Positions 1 through 8,904 of a stretch of DNA of 64,000 nucleotides are shown here, piece by piece. The notes under the pieces were generated by a model, which had not been told where the DNA came from, did not search any database, and was given only the letters and a program-made list of their open reading frames with translations. Source of the DNA: Microbulbifer variabilis ATCC 700307 (lineage in GTDB: Bacteria > Pseudomonadota > Gammaproteobacteria > Pseudomonadales > Cellvibrionaceae); NCBI RefSeq assembly GCF_000380565.1, contig NZ_AQYJ01000029.1, positions 124,001 through 188,000 of the forward strand, given 5' to 3'. Position 1 is the first letter of the stretch. Each line of letters starts with the position of its first letter. The position numbers and the translations under genes were made by a program.

Positions 1-311
1 TCAATGGAATTGACCTGAATTTCGGGGTTGATCTGCCGCAGGCGTTCCGCCATTACTTCAATTTTCATGTTGCCAATGGTGGTAGCCAGCGCGTGGCTTT
101 GGCGGTTAGTGTTAGTAATACAGATATCGTCCAGGTCGATAAGGGTTAGGGATCCGACTCCACTGCGGGCCAGAGCTTCTGCAGTCCAACTGCCTACGCC
201 GCCAATGCCGATGACCAACATATGAGCGCTGCTCAATGCTTCCAAAGCGCGATTGCCGTATAAGCGGCCGATACCGCCAAAGCGTTGAAGGTATTGTTCA
301 GACTGGCTCAT
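1..311 (-). CDS. tcdA: tRNA threonylcarbamoyladenosine dehydratase (TcdA/CsdL-like), C-terminus cut off
   Basis: The N-terminal 103 residues of a ThiF/MoeB/HesA-family E1-like enzyme; the rest lies beyond the left edge. It begins MSQSEQYLQRFGGIGRLYG and then shows the nucleotide-binding loop GIGGVGSW, the segment EALARSG and LIDLDDICITNTNRQ, the signature of TcdA rather than of MoeB or ThiF. TcdA cyclises N6-threonylcarbamoyladenosine at position 37 of ANN-decoding tRNAs using ATP. The ATG at 309-311 lies inside the end of the upstream DCC-family gene (14-base overlap), so the two are probably co-transcribed and translationally coupled. The family call is firm; TcdA versus another E1-like paralogue rests on the N-terminal motifs only. 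Confidence 0.85.
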   Translation of the reverse strand, partial: MSQSEQYLQRFGGIGRLYGNRALEALSSAHMLVIGIGGVGSWTAEALARSGVGSLTLIDLDDICITNTNRQSHALATTIGNMKIEVMAERLRQINPEIQVNSI

Positions 312-753
312 TGGGGTTCTCTTCCGATACTTCTTCCAGAAAGCGATGCTCGTCTGCAGCTCTTGGCAGCAGGCAACTGTTACGTCGGCCAAACCAGCGA
401 TACCGGTTACGGGCGATCAGGTCATACAGGAGATCGCGTGCGGGACGTGGAATGTATCGCAAAAGGGCAATTAAACGCCAGTAGCCGGTAAGGGAGGCTG
501 CGATACGCAGGGCAGCATCACTCTTATGATATTGGCGGAATGAGCCATTTTCGCGCTCCAGCAAAACCATTGTTTCAAAGTCCTGCAGAGGCATTCCCAG
601 TTTCTGGAGAAGATACTGTCCTGCGGCTGACTGCGCTCGACAGAGGGTGAAATAGTGTTCCTTGTCATACTTCAGCAGCAGGCGGCTCCAGCCGTTACAG
701 AGGTTGCAGATGCTGTCGAAGATAACGATCTTTTTGGGAGTGGGGGGGAGCAT
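298..753 (-). CDS. DCC-family thiol-disulfide oxidoreductase-like protein (DUF393)
   Basis: A 151-residue protein starting MLPPTPKKIVIFDSICNLCN. The D-x-x-C-x-x-C motif (DSICNLC) near the N-terminus gives the DCC family its name; these small proteins have a thioredoxin-like outline and are presumed to be redox-active, but no substrate is established. The typical later segment LIALLRYIPRPARDLLYDLIARNRYRWFG is present. I chose the ATG at 751-753 because it puts the motif at the usual distance from the N-terminus; the open frame continues to 891 without family-like sequence and would overlap slyD. The gene overlaps the start of tcdA by 14 bases. Confidence 0.85.
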   Translation of the reverse strand: MLPPTPKKIVIFDSICNLCNGWSRLLLKYDKEHYFTLCRAQSAAGQYLLQKLGMPLQDFETMVLLERENGSFRQYHKSDAALRIAASLTGYWRLIALLRYIPRPARDLLYDLIARNRYRWFGRRNSCLLPRAADEHRFLEEVSEENPNEPV

Positions 754-811
754 AACTAAAGAAGGGCGGCCCAAAGGATAAAGCTGGCTCCAGTACCGCC
801 CGGCAGATAGA

Positions 812-1276
812 TTAATGCACGTGGCCGTGGTCAATTTCTTCTGCAGAGGCTTCGCGCACGGAAACCACTTCGATGTCGAAGTGCAGTTCAACGCCAGCCA
901 GTGGGTGGTTGCCGTTAATTGTCACCTCGTCTCCGTCGATATCAATGATTTCCACTTCGATGGGGTGGCCGTCAGTGCTCTCAGCGCGGAATGCCATACC
1001 CACTTCCAGGTCTTCAACTCCACCGAATGCACTGCGTGGCATTGTTTGGATCAGTTCAGGGTTTTGCTGGCCGTATCCATCCTCAGGGGCAATAACGGCT
1101 GTGAACTTGTCTCCAGGTGCTTTTTCCAGCATTTCCCGCTCGAGACCTGGAATAATATTGCCGACTCCCTGCAGGTACTTTAGCGGCTCGCCATTGGCAG
1201 AAGAGTCGATGACTGTACCGTCTGCATCTTTCAGGGTGTAGTGAATTTCCACAACTGTGTGGTTGGCAATCTTCAT
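812..1276 (-). CDS. slyD: FKBP-type peptidyl-prolyl cis-trans isomerase SlyD
   Basis: A 154-residue cytoplasmic FKBP-type prolyl isomerase and chaperone. The protein starts MKIANHTVVEIHYTLKDADG, followed by the FKBP core (PLKYLQGVGNIIPGLE; EDGYGQQ) with the IF chaperone domain inserted (about residues 70-125: EVGMAFRAES through ITINGNHPLAG, where NHPLAG is diagnostic). The histidine-rich nickel-binding tail of E. coli SlyD is reduced here to GHVH, so metal handling is probably weak and the protein is closer to the short SlyD/FkpB-like forms. The upstream extension of the open frame to 1360 has no family similarity. It is transcribed with the DCC and tcdA genes. Confidence 0.92.
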   Translation of the reverse strand: MKIANHTVVEIHYTLKDADGTVIDSSANGEPLKYLQGVGNIIPGLEREMLEKAPGDKFTAVIAPEDGYGQQNPELIQTMPRSAFGGVEDLEVGMAFRAESTDGHPIEVEIIDIDGDEVTINGNHPLAGVELHFDIEVVSVREASAEEIDHGHVH

Positions 1277-1410
1277 GGATAATCTCTGATTTAGAAGCGT
1301 AAGTGAAGTAGCGCTTACCGCTGCGCTGGAAAACGGAAGGTAAAGGCTGTGAGGCATCAATTGTATTGAGAGGTTGGGCGCGCCGCAACATACGCGGAGC
1401 GCTCAAAAAA

Positions 1411-1770
1411 TCAACAGGCGATGGAAAGGTCTTGTTCGCAGCCACCGTAGAGGCTGCTCGCGGTCCGAACGAGATTTTCACTTAATTGCCAAGGGAACCC
1501 CAGTTCAACCAGGCGTTCCGCAAGGTACTCAAGTAGAGCATCGAACAAAGCTGGATTCAGGCCCCGAGCAAGGAAGCTGGCCCGACTACTGCGGTCCGGT
1601 TCGGGCTGCTCTGAAAGTGCGTGGTTGAGGAATTGAGCCTGGCGGCTCTGTTGCTTACGGTGATCGCAGGTTTCGTAATTTGATAGGTGGCGGCCTATGG
1701 CCTCGTAGAATTCACTGACTGTGCGATTTACAAATTTAGCACCACCGACCTGATCTAACAGGCTGTCCAT
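1411..1770 (-). CDS. Truncated-hemoglobin-like protein, apparently without the haem-ligating histidine
   Basis: A 119-residue protein, the size of group 1 truncated globins. It starts MDSLLDQVGGAKFVNRTVSEFYE, matching the usual L-x-x-x-x-GG-x-x-x-x-x-x-x-V-x-x-F-Y opening, and continues with a FLNHAL helix and a GLNPALFDALLEYLAERL segment that fits the G/H helices. The F-helix histidine that normally sits about eight residues before the conserved G-L-N/T-x-x-x-F is replaced: the local sequence is RSSRASFLARGLNP, with serine/arginine there. If the alignment is right, normal proximal haem ligation is lost. A strong purine-rich Shine-Dalgarno (GGGGGGAGAG) precedes the ATG, so the gene looks maintained. 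The family call is by pattern only. Confidence 0.6.
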   Translation of the reverse strand: MDSLLDQVGGAKFVNRTVSEFYEAIGRHLSNYETCDHRKQQSRQAQFLNHALSEQPEPDRSSRASFLARGLNPALFDALLEYLAERLVELGFPWQLSENLVRTASSLYGGCEQDLSIAC

Positions 1771-2104
1771 ATCTCTCCCCCCGGTGAGCAGTAGGTATTT
1801 AAATAAAAAATTCCGCAGAGCCGAAAATATTGTGATGGCGATAGTGCACAAAGTGCGTTGGCTCAATGACGGTACAACATTAATTGGTGAGCAGCCTAAG
1901 ACATATCCGCCTGTACTGCCAACTTGCTTTAAGAAAATTGTCATTCTGTTCGACAGGTTGTTGTACGCTTGCTTTTATGAACGCCAAATAAAAAATCGCG
2001 ATTTGTGTTAGTGTTTTTTTACGCGCGACGCTGTGTTTTTATCTCTCGGTGTTAGACTGCACGATTGACCCAAGTACAAAAAAAGCAACTGAAAAGGATG
2101 ATTT
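1771..2104. other. Gene-free divergent promoter region
   Basis: A 334-base AT-rich spacer between the leftward globin-like gene and the rightward HIT gene, so it must hold promoters for both. I see no conserved ORF, RNA gene or clear operator. The first 30 bases carry the purine-rich ribosome site of the globin-like gene (on the minus strand), and AAAAGGA near 2094 serves the HIT gene. Confidence 0.5.
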
Positions 2105-2527
2105 ATGGCAAGTATTTTTACTCAAATTATAAATGGGGATTTACCTGGGCATTTTATCTGGCGCGATGATAAAGCGATTGCGATTATGACAATTGCCCCA
2201 ATTAACCCGGGACACTGTTTGGTAATTCCGGTAGAGGAAATTAATCACTGGGATGATATTCCTGCTGATCTTGCGGCGCATTTAATGCTTGTTGCACAAA
2301 AAGTCGCCAAAGGCCTAAAGGCGACTTATTCACCAAAGCGTGTAGGTGTGATGATTGCTGGGCTGGAAGTTCCCCACACCCATTTACATTTAATTCCTGT
2401 GAATGAATTAACGGACTTTGATTTTTCCTTGCAAAAATCTGCTACGCCTGAACAGTTGGCAATTGAAGCTGAAAAAATCCGTACGGCTCTGAAAGAAATG
2501 GGTTGCAATGAGGCTGATTGCGCTTGA
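2105..2527 (+). CDS. HIT-family nucleotide hydrolase/transferase
   Basis: A 140-residue histidine-triad protein. The catalytic H-x-H-x-H triad is visible as PHTHLHLIPV at about residues 92-101, and the upstream INPGHCLVIP segment is the other HIT hallmark. Such small single-domain proteins cleave phosphoramidates or dinucleotide-type substrates, with the middle histidine as nucleophile. The true substrate cannot be read from sequence. The ATG is preceded by AAAAGGATGATTT. The gene is more AT-rich than its neighbours and stands alone. Confidence 0.9.
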   Translation: MASIFTQIINGDLPGHFIWRDDKAIAIMTIAPINPGHCLVIPVEEINHWDDIPADLAAHLMLVAQKVAKGLKATYSPKRVGVMIAGLEVPHTHLHLIPVNELTDFDFSLQKSATPEQLAIEAEKIRTALKEMGCNEADCA

Positions 2528-2662
2528 TGGGAAGTTGATAAACAACTACTGACTGAATGGTCTGCTTTCTTCCTGGTGAAAGTTATTTGAAGGCGGTGCA
2601 TCCAAACCAGCTTCTCAGGTAGTCTAGTAGAACGTAACGGTGATAATTACGAGAAACCTGCA

Positions 2663-3466
2663 ATGGCAACTTTGAAAAAAGCTTTTTTGGCCCCAATACT
2701 CGCTCTGCTGGCTGTGTGCTCTGTCTACAGCACCTCCGTTCAGGCTGAGAAAATGGAAAGCAAGACCTTCGACGTCAGTGACTTTACCCGGGTGTCCCTA
2801 AAGGGGAGCTCCCATGTTGAGGTGATTCAGGCAGACCAATTTGCAGTGAGTGCAACGGGGCCGGATGAAGCGATGCCCTACACCAAGGTGGTGGTAAAAG
2901 GCGATACGCTTGAGCTGTCGGTGGAAGACAACACCCAGCGTTGGTTTGGTGTGGTTACTATCACTCGCGATCAGGAAGTGCACTTTACTGTGAAGATGCC
3001 GAAGATCGAGGGACTTTTGGTCACAGGGTCTGGAGATGCTAATGCCGACAGCATTGAAAGTGAAAACCTGGATCTCGGAGTCAGTGGATCTGGTGCGATT
3101 TATGTTAAAAAGGCTGCCGCAGAGACCCTAAATGCATACGTAACGGGTTCTGGTGATCTGCTGGTAGACAAGGCGCTGGCAGTGAATGGAGAGGTGGCTA
3201 TCACCGGTTCCGGTGACCTACATTTTCGCAGTATTACCGGGGAAAGCCTCTCCGCGGCTATCAAGGGCTCTGGGGACATGAAGGTTGGTGGTCGAGTCGC
3301 CAGCGTCAATATCAACATTATGGGTTCTGGGGACTTTGCTGGACGCGGTCTGCGCGCTGATAGTGCCTCTGGTTCGGTGATGGGGTCCGGAGACATTGTC
3401 TTAAAACGTCCACAACGGGATTCTTTCTCGGTGATGGGCTCTGGAGATGTCGCCCTGGTCGACTGA
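2663..3466 (+). CDS. Secreted GIN-domain (DUF2807) beta-solenoid protein
   Basis: A 267-residue exported protein. A signal peptide (LAPILALLAVCSVYSTSVQA) is followed by a head of about 80 residues (KTFDVSDFTRVSLKGSSHVEV) and then a repeated beta-strand unit with the recurring turn G-S-G-D/A at roughly 20-residue spacing (VTGSGD, VSGSGA, VTGSGD, ITGSGD, IKGSGD, IMGSGD, VMGSGD, VMGSGD). This is the GIN/DUF2807 'putative auto-transporter adhesin head' fold, a short parallel beta solenoid. There is no outer-membrane anchor or C-terminal barrel, so the product is probably periplasmic or released. Its role is unknown. The ATG follows a weak GAGAAA site. Confidence 0.85.
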   Translation: MATLKKAFLAPILALLAVCSVYSTSVQAEKMESKTFDVSDFTRVSLKGSSHVEVIQADQFAVSATGPDEAMPYTKVVVKGDTLELSVEDNTQRWFGVVTITRDQEVHFTVKMPKIEGLLVTGSGDANADSIESENLDLGVSGSGAIYVKKAAAETLNAYVTGSGDLLVDKALAVNGEVAITGSGDLHFRSITGESLSAAIKGSGDMKVGGRVASVNINIMGSGDFAGRGLRADSASGSVMGSGDIVLKRPQRDSFSVMGSGDVALVD

Positions 3467-3573
3467 TCCCGGTTGCTTATAGCCATATGCGTATTGCCTA
3501 TTCAGCATTGCGCCTCCCATACGAGACCGGCTTTGTGCCGGTTTCGCTCGTTATTTAGGAAGTCACTTCCCAT

Positions 3574-5043
3574 ATGGAACCCCAGGTAGTAGAGCCTCGG
3601 CAGCAAGGCCCGGACAGCGACATAGATCAAAACAGCAGTCGTGCTAAACGCTTTAAGGAAAAGTTGCGCAACTGGGGGCGAGGAGCCCAGGAGAAGTCCC
3701 ACTGGGCAGCAGAGCGGCTGTTGGATCGCCGTGTATGTATTGGGGTGACAGGGCTCAGCGGCGCGGGTAAGTCGACACTCCTTACCAGTTTGATCTATCA
3801 ACTGAGTCATCCGCAAAAAGCCCAGTTACCCGGATTTGCCCCGGCGTTAAATGGTGATCTGCTCGGTGCCGAATTGAAGCCAGCCCTCGATTCGGGCCTT
3901 CCGGTATTTGACTATCAAAGTTGCCTCGATGCACTGATGTCAGAGCCACCTCGCTGGCCGCAGAGTACGCACGATGTTTCGGCTATGGAGCTCCATATTC
4001 ACTTGCGTAGCCACCGGCGCTTTCGGGGCAGGGGTTATAAAACCCTGGTTCTGGAATTGCGCGACTACCCGGGGGAGTGGTTAATGGACCTGCCCCTGCT
4101 GCGGATGGATTATCGTGAATGGTGTCGTCATCAGGCGCATATCATCGGCTCTGACACCAGGGCTGGTCTGGCTCCCGAACTCGTAACACGCTTAGCTGCT
4201 CTGTCACCTCGATCTCAGGCCAGGGAAAGTGAGCTTGCGTCACTCTGGGAGGATTACAGGCGATTCCTTCAGGATTGTAGGAAAGAACGGAAGCTCAGTT
4301 ACCTGCAACCTGGGCGAGCCCTTCTCGATAGTGAGGATTATGGGGTACTGCCGTTACTCGATTTACGTGAGTTAAGTGCCGATGAGTTGGCGGCGATGCC
4401 GGATGACAGTAACTACCAGGTATTGCGACGCCGCTATGAGGCCTATGTTCAGGGACAGGTAACCCCCTTCGTTGAGAGCCATTTTCGCCATCTGGATAGG
4501 CAGTTGGTGTTAGTGGATATGATTGGCACATTGTTTGCCGGAGAGCAGGCCCTCGATGATATGCGCCTGGCTTTCACTCATATCGCAGATACTTTCCGCT
4601 ACGGTGAGTCCGGCTTACTGAGTAAACTTTGGCGCCCAAAAGTTAACCGGCTTCTATTTGCTGCGACCAAAGTGGACCAGGTTCTGGCGGCAGATCATGA
4701 TGCGCTCCGCCAGTTACTCGGGCAGCAATTGCAGCAGACATTTACCGGTGCTAGACATCGTGGTCTTCCCATTTTTAGTGAGGCAATTGCAGCGGTGCGC
4801 TGTTCTCGGGAAGATCAGCGCAATGGCCGGCGCATGCTCGTGGGCCACGATCTCAAGGGGCGTTATTTGGGGTTTGAGAATGCAGAGATTTTCTCACGTC
4901 TTCCAAGCGAGGAGGACGGCTGGAGCCACTACACCGGTGCAGCACCTCCACAGCTGCGCCCTCCCCAGGGAATGGATTCCGGTACTATTCCCCATATCCG
5001 TGTCGATGCGCTACTGAATTTGCTGCTTGGAGATAAAGTTTGA
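3574..5043 (+). CDS. ycjX: YcjX-family GTPase (DUF463)
   Basis: A 489-residue P-loop protein of the YcjX/DUF463 family. The Walker A motif GLSGAGKST is at about residues 60-68, with the family segment DYPGEWLMDLPLL near 168-180 and VDMIGTLFAGEQALDDM near 314-330. In E. coli ycjX-ycjF belongs to the phage-shock (PspF) regulon and the products are linked to envelope stress; no psp genes are in this window. Its stop codon overlaps the ATG of the next gene in TGATG, so the pair is translationally coupled. Confidence 0.92.
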   Translation: MEPQVVEPRQQGPDSDIDQNSSRAKRFKEKLRNWGRGAQEKSHWAAERLLDRRVCIGVTGLSGAGKSTLLTSLIYQLSHPQKAQLPGFAPALNGDLLGAELKPALDSGLPVFDYQSCLDALMSEPPRWPQSTHDVSAMELHIHLRSHRRFRGRGYKTLVLELRDYPGEWLMDLPLLRMDYREWCRHQAHIIGSDTRAGLAPELVTRLAALSPRSQARESELASLWEDYRRFLQDCRKERKLSYLQPGRALLDSEDYGVLPLLDLRELSADELAAMPDDSNYQVLRRRYEAYVQGQVTPFVESHFRHLDRQLVLVDMIGTLFAGEQALDDMRLAFTHIADTFRYGESGLLSKLWRPKVNRLLFAATKVDQVLAADHDALRQLLGQQLQQTFTGARHRGLPIFSEAIAAVRCSREDQRNGRRMLVGHDLKGRYLGFENAEIFSRLPSEEDGWSHYTGAAPPQLRPPQGMDSGTIPHIRVDALLNLLLGDKV

Positions 5044-6185
5044 TGCAAGGTGACAATAATGAGACACAGCGGCGAACCACACGTATAGAGTCATTACAGG
5101 AACCTGAAAGAGAGGTGCCACACAGGGATACGACGCGGGTTGAAGCCTTACAAGAGGAACGGGGGGATATTCCCAGATCCATCACAACTGGAGAGTCTCT
5201 ACCGGATCGTATTGCATTTTCAGAGTTGCGCCTGCCAGTTTTCCGGCTCAAGTGGTTGAAACCCGCACTTCTTTCGGCGCTTGCGCTTACGGTGGGGGTG
5301 CTGGCGTGGGAGTTGCGACAATTATATACCTGGGCGGCGGATAAACACTGGAGCCTGGGAGCCCTTGCAGGCGTGGTTATTGCGATATTTGCAGCCGTCA
5401 TTGTCAACTCTGTGTGGGAGTTCTTTCGCGCTGGTCGTCCTCTGCGAAAGCTTGAAAAAACCCAGTCGATGGCTGCGGAGATGCGTGATTGTCGCAGTCA
5501 CAAAGAGGCGGAGCCATTTCGTAAGCAGTTGCAGGAGCACTTTGCCAACAAGCCCCAAGGGGTCCTGCTCAATCGTGTGCTTGATGAGGCGCCGGACTAC
5601 TTTGATAGCAGTGAGCTGCTCCAGCATCTCGAAGTGACCTTTCTAGACGCCCTTGACCAGGAAGCGTTGCGACGTGTAGTGCGCCACTCAACAACAACCG
5701 GTGCACTGGTGGGGTTGAGTCCGTTTGCTAGTATTGACATCCTGGTCGCGCTGCGCCAGTCACTTCGTATGATTGATGATGTGGCACAAATTTATGGGGT
5801 GCGTCCATCGCTCGTCGTGCGTTGGCGTCTCTTCAAGAAGGTACTCGCCCTTGTGGCCTACAGTGGTGCCAGTGAATATGCCATAACAGAAATTTGGCCA
5901 GAGCTGGTTGGGGATAGCGTGCTCAGCACGTTTTCGGCGCGCCTGGGACAGGGGGTTGGAGCCAGTCTGTTTGTTGCACGTATTGGTCTGGCAACCATGC
6001 AGAGCTGTCGGCCTATCCCATTTGCGGACAAGCGTCGTCCACGCCTGGGCTCCGTAATGGCACGCATTGGGCTGGGACTGAAGGAGAGGATGCCCCAGCT
6101 CTTCTCTGCTGTAGGATTTGGCCGTAAGGAAGCGGGGCCTACGCGCAAAGAGCATACAGGGTTTTCCCGTTCTAGCAGTGATTAG
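5043..6185 (+). CDS. ycjF: YcjF/TIGR01620-family inner-membrane protein (DUF697)
   Basis: A 380-residue membrane protein. A variable, charged N-terminal part is followed by two hydrophobic helices (about residues 78-96 and 108-125, the latter ALAGVVIAIFAAVIVNSVWEF) and a long cytoplasmic DUF697 domain with TTGALVGLSPFASIDILVALRQSLRMI and VYGVRPSLVVRW-like sequence (here IYGVRPSLVVRWRLFKKVL). The start is ATG 5043 in a 1-base TGATG overlap with ycjX; a TTG at 5040 directly precedes it. It is the conserved partner of YcjX, and its molecular role is not known. Confidence 0.9.
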   Translation: MQGDNNETQRRTTRIESLQEPEREVPHRDTTRVEALQEERGDIPRSITTGESLPDRIAFSELRLPVFRLKWLKPALLSALALTVGVLAWELRQLYTWAADKHWSLGALAGVVIAIFAAVIVNSVWEFFRAGRPLRKLEKTQSMAAEMRDCRSHKEAEPFRKQLQEHFANKPQGVLLNRVLDEAPDYFDSSELLQHLEVTFLDALDQEALRRVVRHSTTTGALVGLSPFASIDILVALRQSLRMIDDVAQIYGVRPSLVVRWRLFKKVLALVAYSGASEYAITEIWPELVGDSVLSTFSARLGQGVGASLFVARIGLATMQSCRPIPFADKRRPRLGSVMARIGLGLKERMPQLFSAVGFGRKEAGPTRKEHTGFSRSSSD

Positions 6186-6290
6186 CTCCTCCATTTTCTC
6201 TAAAAATCGCCCAGCCCAAATATGGTATGGGGAAGGGCCTGAGCTGGGTAATCAGGCCCCTCTGTAAGAGGCAGAGCTTTCTTGGATTTT

Positions 6291-6803
6291 TTACTGGAAC
6301 TGCTTCTTCATCAGCATGCGGGTGTGGTGCCGGTCTACCAGTTGGGCCAGGGCTTCAAAACGACGCTTAACATAAGGGGCAGGGTTGTTATTTCCCGCAT
6401 CGTCCCGATATTCAACTCCAGAGCGAACGTGTTGCAATTCACGGGTTAATTCAGTGATCGCGCTAAAGATGCTTTGTGTGTCATCTTCGCTGTGAAAAAC
6501 ATAGGTTTGTGCAGTGTCTTTGAGGTAATTATTGCACTCATTCAACCACTCGAGGCGCTGTTCCAGAAAGCGTATGGTATTGCGGATGCCCCCTTTGTAT
6601 TCGGGGTTGAAGTGCTCATTGATATACTTGTCGAGACTGCGCATGCCTGAATCGACGAACTGTTCCACCAAGCTGCTGCAGTACTTTTCGGTGAGGTAGG
6701 ATGGATGGGTATTTGCGATGCTCTGAGTGCTGGTAAATAGCAGGCATAGGAGCCCGGTGGCCCGTAGAAATACTGAGATAGGAGAGTTCATATTCTTGCC
6801 CAT
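6291..6803 (-). CDS. Hypothetical exported protein, 170 aa
   Basis: I do not recognise a family. The protein has a signal peptide (LRATGLLCLLFTSTQSIANT, cleavage probably after A31) and a mature part of about 140 residues that is helical and charged, with two cysteines (KYCSSL and NECNNY) that could form a disulfide in the periplasm. Two in-frame ATGs (6803 and 6791) are possible starts; the first has a purine stretch (AGAGCAA) upstream. It is a single gene convergent with ycjXF and divergent from gorA. Confidence 0.65.
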   Translation of the reverse strand: MGKNMNSPISVFLRATGLLCLLFTSTQSIANTHPSYLTEKYCSSLVEQFVDSGMRSLDKYINEHFNPEYKGGIRNTIRFLEQRLEWLNECNNYLKDTAQTYVFHSEDDTQSIFSAITELTRELQHVRSGVEYRDDAGNNNPAPYVKRRFEALAQLVDRHHTRMLMKKQFQ

Positions 6804-7032
6804 GCGTTGCTCTTTTTTTGTGACGGTTATTCTATCCGCCTAACACGCATTATTGGTTTACGACTTTGTCCGGCGGAGTATTTTTTGTGACAGTCTTCAC
6901 ATGAATATCTAAAGCGCCAAAAAGTGTCAACGATTATTAAGTGAGGAGTGACAGCTTTGTTCCAAATGGTTTGTCAGATGGTAAATTTCCTTCGGCTCTT
7001 TGTTGAAAAATTAAGTGAAGTAGAGGTTTGTT

Positions 7033-8391
7033 TTGGCTGAATATGAGTTTGATCTTTTTGTTATCGGGGCGGGCTCTGGCGGTGTGCGTGCTGCACGCAT
7101 GGCTGCAAGTCAGGGCATGAGAGTTGCTGTGGCTGAAGACCGCTACATGGGTGGCACCTGTGTCAATGTAGGGTGTGTTCCCAAAAAGTTGTTTGTCTAT
7201 GCCAGTGGCTACAGTGAAAACTTTGATGATGCGCGGGCCTATGGCTGGAAAAATTCAGGAGCGAACTTTGATTGGCCTACGCTTCGAGACAATAACGCAA
7301 AAGAAATTAGTCGTCTTAACGGAATCTATCGCAACCTGCTAAACAATTCCGGTGTTACTGTAATTGATGGTCGAGCCAGCATCGCCGACCCGCATCGTGT
7401 TGTCGTTGATGGGCGTGATTATACGGCGGAGCGTATCTTGGTGGCCACTGGCGGCTGGCCATTTATCCCAGAAATTCCCGGTAGGGAATTTGTGCTGACT
7501 TCCAACGAAGTGTTTTCTATGGAGGCGTTTCCGAAACGCGTGCTCGTAGTTGGCGGTGGCTACATCGCTGTAGAGTTTGCTGGAATTTTCGCCGGCCTGG
7601 GGGCCGATACCCATCTTTCTTATCGCCGGGACCTGTTTCTTCGTGGGTTTGATCGGGATATTCGCAATTTTGTACGTGACGAAGTAGTTAAAAAAGGCAT
7701 TGATTTGAAATTCAATCATCAGGTCAAGGCAATTGAAAAGCTGCAGGATGGCAGCCTGCTTGTGCATGATGAAGATGGCTCCAGTCTGAATGTAGATACG
7801 GTTTTATATGCTACTGGGCGAAAAGCTAATACGGTAGGGCTTGGCCTGGAGCAGCAAGGAGTAGTGCTTCATAAGGATGGCACCATTTCAGTGGATGATA
7901 ATTTCCGCACAAATGTGCACTCTATTTATGCGCTGGGAGATGTTACCGGTGAGCCTCAGCTAACGCCTGTCGCATTGGCGGAGGCTATGGCACTAGTTAA
8001 ACACTGGCGTACAGGAAACACGGCAGAAATTGATTACAACAATATCCCCACGGCGGTTTTTTGCCAGCCAAATATTGGTACTGTAGGTTTATCTGAGGAA
8101 GAGGCGCGGGATTCAGGCATCTCAGTAACTGTTTTCAAATCCGAATTTCGGCCAATGCGCCATACGGTAAGTGGTAATACCGAGCGTACATTGATGAAAT
8201 TAGTTGTTGACTCTAGTACCGACAAGGTAATTGGTGTGCATATGGTAGGAGATGATGCCGGGGAAATTATTCAGGGTATGGCGATAGCCTTGAAAGCAGG
8301 CGCGACCAAGAAAACCTTTGATGAAACTATTGGTATCCATCCAACGGCTGCTGAAGAGTTTGTCACAATGAGAGCGCCGGTTGGAAGCTAG
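7033..8391 (+). CDS. gorA: Glutathione-disulfide reductase
   Basis: A 452-residue FAD/NADPH-dependent disulfide reductase that regenerates reduced glutathione in the cytoplasm. It shows the FAD-binding [11 protein letters not shown], the redox-active [13 protein letters not shown] disulfide (CVNVGC), the NADPH-binding [13 protein letters not shown] with downstream basic residues ([13 protein letters not shown], the NADPH-selecting pattern), the FAD-binding YALGDVTG, and the C-terminal HPTAAEE base motif. The start is TTG at 7033, after AGAGG at an acceptable distance; the family alignment begins at exactly this residue ([17 protein letters not shown]). No oxyR box was identified. Confidence 0.95.
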   Translation: MAEYEFDLFVIGAGSGGVRAARMAASQGMRVAVAEDRYMGGTCVNVGCVPKKLFVYASGYSENFDDARAYGWKNSGANFDWPTLRDNNAKEISRLNGIYRNLLNNSGVTVIDGRASIADPHRVVVDGRDYTAERILVATGGWPFIPEIPGREFVLTSNEVFSMEAFPKRVLVVGGGYIAVEFAGIFAGLGADTHLSYRRDLFLRGFDRDIRNFVRDEVVKKGIDLKFNHQVKAIEKLQDGSLLVHDEDGSSLNVDTVLYATGRKANTVGLGLEQQGVVLHKDGTISVDDNFRTNVHSIYALGDVTGEPQLTPVALAEAMALVKHWRTGNTAEIDYNNIPTAVFCQPNIGTVGLSEEEARDSGISVTVFKSEFRPMRHTVSGNTERTLMKLVVDSSTDKVIGVHMVGDDAGEIIQGMAIALKAGATKKTFDETIGIHPTAAEEFVTMRAPVGS

Positions 8392-8489
8392 GGTTTACTT
8401 GCTGGATGATGATTTCCATTAGCGACTAGGGAGCTTGTGGAGGGCAGCAGGATTTATCAGTGTTTCCCGGAAGCTTGCATCAGTTCCAA

Positions 8490-8528
8490 CAACAAAAAGG
8501 CGGCGCGATTGCGCCGCCCTGTCTTTTT
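8490..8528 (-). terminator. Rho-independent terminator, mainly for the ribosome hibernation gene
   Basis: A perfect 8-bp GC stem (GGCGGCGC, loop GATT, GCGCCGCC, 8499-8518). Read on the minus strand it is followed by TTTTTGTTGTT, so it should end the leftward hpf-like transcript. On the plus strand a weaker T-run (CTGTCTTTTT) may also stop gorA, so it may be bidirectional. Confidence 0.8.
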
Positions 8529-8547
8529 ATCTCCTCGAATACTTTCC

Positions 8548-8904
8548 TTACTCTTCTAGTTCGGCTTCTTCGTAAAGTGCCTGGTGGCGCATGGCCTTTC
8601 TGCGTTCACTGCGCTCTTTCAGGCAGCGCTCTGCAGAGGCAAATGTATCATTAACCGCCCGGTGAATAGATTCGTTTTCACTGCTGATGGTGACTGGGTT
8701 ACCACTAATGGCAAGCTCCAGAGAGGCTCGAAATTGTCGGCCTTTACTCTTGTGTTGATGGGGGGCTTCCAGGACTACACGACTGCGAATGATGTCGCCA
8801 CAATAACGTTCCAGTTTATGTAACTTTTTGGATACCGTAGTAGCCAGGGCAGCTGATTTGTCGATATCGCGGAACACAATGTTATCGTTAGGCGCAGATT
8901 TCAT
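8548..8904 (-). CDS. Ribosome hibernation promoting factor / RaiA family protein
   Basis: A 118-residue HPF/RaiA (sigma-54 modulation/S30EA) family protein. The layout IDKSAALATTVSKKLHKLERYC, then RSRVVLEAPH, then FRASLELAISGNPVTISSENESIHRAVNDTFASAERCLKERSERRK is that of a short ribosome-associated inhibitor, with the C-terminal basic helix that sits in the decoding channel of the 30S subunit. Start choice: the ATG at 8902-8904 has GGAGG nine bases upstream, which the longer frame from 8934 lacks. It is a stand-alone gene with its own terminator and is not linked to rpoN here, so it is likely a second HPF-like copy induced by stress. Confidence 0.85.
   Translation of the reverse strand: MKSAPNDNIVFRDIDKSAALATTVSKKLHKLERYCGDIIRSRVVLEAPHQHKSKGRQFRASLELAISGNPVTISSENESIHRAVNDTFASAERCLKERSERRKAMRHQALYEEAELEE

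Noticed and set aside
3100..3486. Antisense frame with repeated S-P-E-P in the GIN-domain gene
   Set aside because: The repeat is just the complement of the G-S-G-D codons on the real strand.
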